Below are positions 56,449 to 64,000 of a DNA stretch of 64,000 nt, piece after piece (position 1 is the stretch's first letter; each line of letters begins with the position of its first letter). The notes below the pieces were generated by a model. The model saw only the letters and a program-made list of their open reading frames with translations. It had not been told where the DNA came from and ran no database searches. Where the stretch lies: the NCBI GenBank assembly GCA_025024175.1, contig QCXZ01000041.1:36823786-36887785 (forward strand), read 5' to 3'. The position numbers and the translations under genes are program-made. Origin of the DNA: Rhyzopertha dominica (lineage: Eukaryota; Arthropoda; Insecta; Coleoptera; Bostrichidae).

Positions 56449-59400
56449 ACTACCGAAACGATTTACTACCGTTGATAGATGAATTAATTTGTTACGTCCA
56501 ACCCTTTTTTATGTATTTGATTGTAGCTTGGTAGCGAGTTTAAGCGAGTTAAGTAGTGTAGTCGTAGATTTAGAGATATTTGATTAAGCTAACTGGGCTA
56601 AGAAATTTATTTAAGCTGTTACAAAAAACTTTTTAAGAATGGATAGGTCTTGAGCCAATGCATAATTTAGATGAATAAAGTAATTAACTAAATGTGTAAT
56701 ACTCATTGTTATAGTTCAGCTGCGACAAGGAGTGCTTGCTTTTAGAAAATAATCTATTAGTCTAATTTACCAACTCATATGGTTCTCCCGTAAAGTTTAT
56801 CCTACTTCTCAAAATAAAAAACTGTTCGCAGAACCAGTTAATAACAATTAGCGACCTATATTATTCATGCGAGTTAAATTTCATAGATCAAGATCGATAC
56901 TCAAGGGACACTTTTTTTTAGTATGCAGGTTCGGCTGTTTGTCGCTAAATGGTAAGAATTCTGGTTTGTTCTAAGGTTAGTGCGGAAAATGGATGCATGC
57001 TGAACTGGTCGTTTTTTTTTCTCTTGATCCTCTCCTGGAACGTTGAGGTATCGAACAAACTGCTAGCTGTTCGATAACAAAGCTATTGTGGAGACGCTAA
57101 AGGATCTACCTGGAGCAGTTCGTTGTTTAGAAGTCCAGCGACCCTGCTAGGTAGAATGGTGTTAGCAGCACACTATCTTAACCTATGCGTTGTACATTGT
57201 AGCCTGTTGAGATTGTTTGTTTTACTGCATAACTGGTGTAGTCGTTATCTTTTTCAAAACATTTTAGGTGCTAGTCTCCTCAACTGATTGTGAGGAAAGG
57301 CCTAGCTAAGGTTGGAGCGAGCCAAATGAGCTCATACGGGAACATCATTTATGTGATATCTTAAAGATATTAAACATTACTTCTCAGTCATAACGATTCT
57401 ATGTACAAACATCTAAAATACAATCTTTTTATTCTAATTTGGAAGTCTTATATCCAAATACCTTTTTCAGCTAGATTTTTAGACATTGAGCCGACGAGGA
57501 GGTCTAGATTACTGGTAGACCTCCTCACGCCTTCATGAACTAATATACTAACCATTTCATCATCTGAATCATCATCGTCACATAACAAATGTGCTAGTTA
57601 ATTAGTTACCGGTGATTTTAATTTAACGATTCTTTAGAGCCCTAACCGGTTCTTGCCTAACCCTATATTAAAAAAGTAAGGGGGAGTTTAAATATCTTCG
57701 TGACTAATTACAAATCTAGGAGGTCGGCGTGTCATTTGCGTTCGCCGCACTCCGTCTTTAATTTGAGTGCCTATTTTTTTTTGCATAGGAGGATCGTGCA
57801 TTCTCCACCTACATAGTTGTCTGTCCGCATGTTCCTCTTGTTGTCTTCGGACGGCACATAAAAAGTAATACCTTGAGTTAGATAACGACTTCAGCGGGAT
57901 CTACGCCAAAGTTTTCTGCAGTTTCTTCATTATCGATATATGCAGATTGTTTCTAAATTTATTTCATTATCTAACCCCATATTAGCTTCTTATTTGAACC
58001 CTTTACATAATTGCAACCAGTGTGCATGTACCGTCGTAGTTCTTCCACGCATAAATTCTTTGATGTCAAATGTCACGGGACCCTCGATTCGAACAATGGG
58101 AAACGTGCTAAGCAATCTACCTATTAGTTAGTTATGAGAGATAATTTTCTTCACTATCATGCTTTGGTGAAGAAGGTTTTGAAATTTCATCGCAAGTCAG
58201 AACCAGATCTCTCCCATGCAACAAAAAATAATGGCCGTAAGCCGTAGCACTATGAATGGAGAATATGTACGCCATAAGTGCATAAGACACCAATTCATAC
58301 CAGTTCTGTTGACAATTGAAAAATTTTAAAAAGTGGAAACCAAGGACTTATATTTCAGAAGTCATTTACCTTGTCGGTGCAAATTTCGGTTAATTTAGAA
58401 AGAAATTGTCTATTCTTTACTGGGGTAGTTTTGCACAGTTTCATTCATCCAATGTGTTTATTTGGGCTATCCAAATTAAATTTCTCTTTCTATGCAAATA
58501 TTGAAGGGTTGTGTTATGTATTAGTAATATAGATATATGTCTATAGTGGTTCAATATGCTTCGTCACTAGAAGTCTAGTATAAGACTATAAGTGCCTCAT
58601 TTGTATAGTTTCCATTAACAATTACGAAAGTTCGCATTCACGTGATCCTCTATTTTCTTAATAACCTTGATGTAATCAGTGGAATGAACTTTCTCTATAG
58701 CTCTACGAAAATGCCGCAAAAGAGCAGTGCTTACTGTTTATAGGCTTCAGCATATTCATCAGAGCTATCTGCGCCTGAAATATTTTGGTGCAGCCTTCGT
58801 GCGCTATCGGGTCTTTGTATCGCTCGCTTTTCCTCTAGACGCCGGCATAATCGAGGCTCTCGCCTCGACCGCGAGCTGATCTAATTAAAACATTGAATGC
58901 ATAATTAAGAAGACTCTTAAGTGCTGATAAAAGGGCCACGCTAAATTTGAAGTAATCCCCAGGGAATAAATCGTTCGGAATGCTTATTACAATATCAGTT
59001 GGTCTAAACTCAACGTTTGCCTTCGAAGTTCGAAAACTGTTGCCTTCGAACCGAAAAGTATTCAGTCGACTAATGGTATTTGAGTTTGAGCTTTAAAGTA
59101 CAACGCTTCGTTTTAAAGTGTCCGTGTAGGCATTAAGAAGAATCGTGAGAATTATAAGACGAACACATTTGCAGTGTTCCTGGGGTTATAGGAAACCACT
59201 TCCCTTTACATAGGTGATCAGTGATCGCCAACGATCAAAAATGGGTTGGAATTAATTAAAGTACTTTAAGTAGCGTGTGACTGAAATGCTTAATGCAATA
59301 GTGATCATAGCTTTCATTCCCATATTTATCTGTTATATTAACAGTAATAAATTGAATATAAACTTAACATGTGTTAAAAACTTTCAGAAATAACATAAGC

Positions 59401-60827
59401 TCCCCTTTCAAGGGAATGCACCACCTGGTACTTGATGTGCTGAGGCAGTAACCATCTAATATTAGTATCACCTGGTCTATATGCGGTAGCTACGTAGAGA
59501 CCCGGAACACATCACTGCTCCGCCCTGACCTAGGCAAGGCACCTGAACAACGTGGATGCTCAATCTAAATAATTATTGATTGTACTTACAGCATAACTAA
59601 CCACCTAGCGCTGGCCATTCGGAAGACGACGGCCGACTGAATAAAACCGTTTAATTTTTTACAGATTGCGCAATAAGTGCTATGTAATACCACTAAATGA
59701 ATCCTAAAATATTAAAGAATTAAAACGATTTTCACTGCCCTCGAGACTAGTCAAGTTTTAGTATTTTTGAATGCGGCGCCTAAACTTAAGTATGGTTGAA
59801 AGCTTGGTGTTTTTGTGCTGTTACTAACAGTTTTCGTGCAAAGTTAAAGTTGCTGTATGTATTACATGCGCTAAATTTGCAATAATTATCATATTTGGCA
59901 AGGATATTTAGTAAGCTTTATAGATAGTGATAAGTAACATGAATTTCTCAACTTTCATCTAAAGTAGTACTTAGAAACACTGACTGCACAGTTTTAGGGT
60001 AACCTAATCAAAATGTTTCTAATTTAAAGATTTTGTATTACCACCTAATCTAATCTTCAATTCAGCTATGGTTACGGTAAAGACACGAAGTACAGAACTA
60101 AACGCTTCTGCTTATACATCTATAACCCTGACTAGTTCTGTTAAAAATACTAGATTGAAAAACCGATAATAACAGTGACTTACTGAAGTTACTTGCCAAC
60201 CTACACTGACGTGATGAAATATTATCAGATGGTAAAAAATATGTTGAAGTCCAAATACAATAAAAAGCCACCGTTTAGTAAAGTTGCTGCAAGAATAGCT
60301 TCCACATAAATTAAAGTTAGTATACCTATAATAAAAAAAAAATTAAATTGCTTCAGATAAACCCTGATTTAATAATGGACATTGCTGCTTGCAAAATTGT
60401 AAATATGCAAGGTATGGGAAGGTACCCTAAATGAAAAAAGGCATTCTTATTGGAAAATGGAAAATCTTGAATCGTGACGGCAACAAAAGAACATTATGTT
60501 GTTGTACAAGAACCTGGACTGGACATATTACACCAGTTTTTGGTAGTGCAGAAGACATTTCTTTGCCCAAAACTGTATCTGCGTCATTTGTTTTGTCATG
60601 TATATAGTGAAACTGGTGACCCGCTGTGCTATTCTGGCTTGATTGGTAAGTTGTTTGAATTAGCCTCGTTGACCTAAACACTGATCAGAAATGCTTAAAA
60701 ATGTTCGGAGCTGTCAGAATTGGATTTTGTTCTAAAGATCTTTATGCAGTTCAGGTCAACATAATTTTACGACTGCATGTCGGTTTGGCTTTTAATTTAA
60801 ACAACCATAATGTAATTGATCCAATTA
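56449..60827. other. Unassigned DNA
   Basis: No exon, RNA gene or bounded transposon was supported in this 4.4 kb. It contains a perfect hairpin at 57496-57526 (listed) and a GC-richer segment near 58780-58880 with a small CGAGGC-TCTC-GCCTCG stem. Both might be regulatory or conserved non-coding DNA; nothing in the sequence proves it. Confidence 0.4.
57496..57526. repeat. Perfect 11-bp stem hairpin
   Basis: GAGGAGGTCTA, a 9-nt loop GATTACTGG, then TAGACCTCCTC. No T-run follows it directly. Function unknown. Confidence 0.85.
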
Positions 60828-60829
60828 TA

Positions 60830-61130
60830 CAGGGTGTTGCAAATTAATAGGTCATCCCGTGAACCATAGATTCTAGAGGCCAAAATATGACGATTTTGTA
60901 ATTGGTAAATTTCTGAAAAAACGCTTCATTTAAAAAATACAGGGTGTCAAAGTTGAAATTTAAAAATCGTTTATTTACGATATAATCCAGAGTTTTGGAG
61001 GTATCGAGTTGAAATTTGGTACGAGTTTGTAATATTTACAACTAAATGTACTCTTAAATTATTGTTAATATTACTATAAAAACAAATTAATAGCGGGGGG
61101 TGGGGATTGTAACTTTTTTGACGTACGCTC
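60830..61130 (+). mobile_element. DNA-transposon end fragment, TA-CAGGGTG type
   Basis: TA followed by CAGGGTGTTGCAAATTAATA opens a block that has a second internal ACAGGGTGTCAAAG at about 60941. The style is that of insect elements with CAGGGTGT ends, but no inverted partner was found within the window. The right limit is approximate. Confidence 0.45.
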
Positions 61131-63249
61131 ATGAGACTAGCGGATTTTCTTTCTAGTACAAAATTTATTGTCATTTTCTTTCTCTCGTAATACTTAGAGA
61201 AAATACGCGCCGTTTTGTGAAACCTTCCACCTTGCCTATTAGTAATAAATGTCTTTTTCCAAGCCTACTTAGAAATCTTGTCAACTAGTGGTTTGAGCAT
61301 TAGAGACACACGACAAAAATATTTAATAAGTAATATTTATTCGCGTTGTAACTGTACAGAGCATATTGAACTGCGGTCGTTAACGGTGCAGATTCTGAAG
61401 GACGTGTGTCGCCTATTCCCAATTTAAACGTTCGCCGTAATAGCGCAGTTCGTAATTTTTAACCGGTATGGGTAAACTTGAGATGAAATATCAAATAAAC
61501 ACTGATATAAAAACAAATCATTAAAACATACAATTAAAAATCTCTAGCTAATAATTATTTATTTTTTATAGCATAGTTGACTGAAATTGCAAGGTAAGCG
61601 GTGCCTACCTTGCCTACCCTGAGGAGCGGCCGCTGATAAACCACCTAGCTCGCAGAATTCCGCTTAGATGGCACTGAGAGCATCTGTGCTCCTATTCTCC
61701 CATGTTCCTAAAAAGGTTGATGCTAAATCGTATTACGAGATGATTATTTGGCAGAACTTAAATGTAGCTGAGCTTCTTACCTTTGTTGGGTATTATTATG
61801 GAATCATAGATACATTTTGCTATTTCTGCCTATAGAAAGAGGTTATTGTTTTTTTTTAATTGCTTTTAGGTATTGCTACTGAATCAAAAAGGCACCTTTT
61901 GCACACTCTGTCCAAACCAAAAGAGGAACTTGAATTTTGTTATCATCACCTCTAGGCAACATGCGGATGTTTACTTAGTGACTAGTGGCATACAAACACT
62001 GTGAAGGTACCAGCTGATGCTCGCCATTGGGTTCAAAAATAAATTAAAACACACTTGTAATTCTCCTTCTATCATACCGTAACCATCTTACTGATGGTTT
62101 GCCTCTCCGAAGAAACCATCTGTCTTTCTAAGATTTTTACTTACCATCAATAGCATTTACGTGCAGCACATGCAAATCAGTGCCCTAATATCATTAATCA
62201 ATTATAACATGCAGGTAAGCGACGTATTTTACATTTTTCCCAAAATGTTTCCGTGTTTGTAGGTCGAGATATTTAAGAAATTAACATTTCCTGTTAAATT
62301 AAGTATCATTTGACGGTTAAGTTTCATGCAGTATGCCTTCCATAACTAGAAGCAGAACAAGGATCGATTGCATTCAAACCCATTGTAAAACAAAAGAAAG
62401 AGCTACCCCTGTACTGCCACTTCATCCCGAGAAGCGCACGGTCGACAACTTACTAGTTTAATTTCAAACAGGGCTTATCAGGGAACAGTTTTGCTTAGAG
62501 AAATACAGCAACCACGTGAATAAGCTTAATGAGGTCAAGCAGTGCAGTACAAGCCTTCCCTCTTAGGAAATACGCTCGGATTTGATTGCGCAACTTTGCA
62601 CTTTGTTAACTTGGCGAAATGAAGTGCAGTGTTTCGGAATTATAANGGCCAAACNTAAAATGAAGGGGTCGCTTCCGCAGACCCGGGAATGCTTTATAAT
62701 CGGCGCCATCCGACACGGACGTTTTAGCCCGAACAAAGTGTTAGCCCAAATTATATGGCAATTTTGGGCGTTACAACAAATTAGCGCTCCCATCCCCTGA
62801 TGCATTATTCAGCGTGACCGGCGGTTAGAAAATTCCTGGCAGTAATTGCTTGAATAAATGAAAAAAAATAAAGAGTTCGGTTTAAAATTATGAACTGATC
62901 CATCTATGTGTTTAATAATCCAGTTTTATTTTATTACAAGATATTAATGTGGCAATGGGCTTTTGGCCTTAAATAGCCATGTTCAGTTTATGTTAATTGA
63001 TTAATAGCAGTTAAACANTCTTAATAACCTACCTCTTCTATTATACNGTAAATTTTCCTGTAGATAATAAAACTTGGAAGAAATACTTAAAACTGGGCAT
63101 TAGAAAAACCATTAAGGGTTCACATTTCAAATATTTTTAACATTGAGACAACTTTTAAAAAGAAAATGATTAAATATGATGTTTATGCAAAAATATGTAT
63201 TTTGCATTTAACTCGTTATCTAGGCGACCACTATCATCACTGCGTCCTA
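61131..63249. other. Unassigned DNA
   Basis: No gene recognised. Overlapping plus and minus frames at 62563-62805 contain Ns and no domain; the local GC-richer composition could reflect conserved non-coding DNA. Confidence 0.4.
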
Positions 63250-64000
63250 ACCACGGTAGTAGATAGAGAGGTATACGCACGATGCCATGTGGAGCGGGCC
63301 GATTCTGTAGCCAGTCGCGTTAGAGAGAGATAGAGCATAGTGGGAATTGCTCCGCTTTGCATAAGGCTACTTTACAGCGCACGCTATGTTGACAATATCA
63401 ATTTGATTCCCAAAATTACCTAAGCGAATAGTGATGGTTCATTTATCTTTCAAAAAGTGTGGAAATGATAAGATTCTGTTGTTACTTGTGCAACAATTTT
63501 AGAACAGATTTGCGTCAGATAATGAAAATCCTTTGCAAATTGAATTAATACTTCCAGATCTAGTTGTCAAAATGAAATTTACGCTATTATTTTTTACATT
63601 AAAGCATCACAAATAAGGTTTCGAGCATTTTTTGTCTCTAGATATTTTTTCTACGACAAACGGTTCTCGTGATATTAGCAAAAATCCATAAATTTGTAAA
63701 ATCGTTTTTTTCTAAATAACTATAAAATTATTAACTAAACAAAACAATTGCAAAAGTGCTTTTCGATCAGAAATTTAATTTTTTATATAATACCAAAATT
63801 TCAAAATAGTTGTGTGGACAGGGTCCAATATTAGGTAATTTTTTAAACTCTTTTTGTGAGAAATTTAATTTCCAATCGAATGGTATTTTCATATTTGAAT
63901 ATATTAAATATTTTCTGAGATATTTGAGAAAAATCAGTTTTTTAAATGACCGTTTTTTCTTCTAAACAGTTTGCTGTACCGAAAACTTATGGGGACTAAT
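63250..64000. mobile_element. Second copy of the 49910 element, left part, cut by window edge
   Basis: From CCACGGTAGTAGATAGAGAG at 63250 the sequence follows 49910-50660 in the same orientation, with scattered substitutions and small indels. Examples are GATGCCATGTGGAGCGGGCC and CAAACGGTTCTCGTGATATT. It runs off the window, so its right end and target duplication cannot be seen. Confidence 0.88.

Overview
Source and method. This looks like a stretch of arthropod, probably insect, nuclear DNA. It is AT-rich, has scattered single N calls, contains no convincing host protein-coding gene, and is dense in transposable elements of insect-typical families: BEL/Pao, Ty3/gypsy, an endonuclease-RT LINE, mariner/Tc1, hAT-like and Penelope-like. 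A short interstitial (TCAGG)n run at 24125-24152 matches the telomere unit of many beetles. That is only a hint of Coleoptera. Everything here was read by eye; family names rest on recognised motifs, not on searches.

Left part (1-11151). A degenerate minisatellite lies at 418-705. A decayed LINE then spans 890-2297 (endonuclease and reverse-transcriptase remnants) and resumes, in frame, at 10957-11151. The 8.66 kb between is a nested insertion. An unidentified element of about 1.55 kb (2298-10956) made a 5-bp duplication, AGACC. A BEL/Pao LTR retrotransposon (2403-9504) then landed inside it with its own 5-bp duplication, AATAT. The BEL element has two 892-bp LTRs (roughly 97% identical), a tRNA-Tyr-type primer site, and gag, protease, RT, RNase H and integrase segments. 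They are broken by stops and frameshifts, and the RT catalytic box reads YVND.

Middle (11152-27536). This is mostly non-coding and carries non-autonomous DNA elements. They are a 1.86 kb foldback (12409-14266), a 3.2 kb inverted-repeat element (17028-20269), a 399-bp element with 5-bp duplications (20372-20770), a hAT-type MITE with perfect 8-bp duplications (24376-24797), and a 147-bp hairpin (26516-26662). Several unrelated-looking elements share TA-flanked CAGGG ends.

Right part (27537-64000). A defective Ty3/gypsy retrotransposon (27541-32137, TSD CGCT) is followed by a possible Penelope-type 3' region. A putative 2.7 kb hAT-like element lies at 34256-36933, and a tRNA-like sequence at 37451-37519. 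Three tRNA-Cys-like copies with a GGT anticodon sit in an inverted arrangement at 40170-40830. Beyond them are mariner and Tc1/IS630-type transposase pseudogenes, a 1.7 kb element with 8-bp near-perfect duplications (49910-51628; a second copy enters at the right edge), a Penelope-like 3' end between inverted arms (52545-53395) and another foldback (55241-56442). Three stem-loops ending in GAAACGT(A/C/T), resembling hammerhead ribozyme cores, occur at 24170, 32592 and 53142.

No operon-like cooperation exists here. The window is a layered archive of insertions in what is probably intergenic or intronic DNA.
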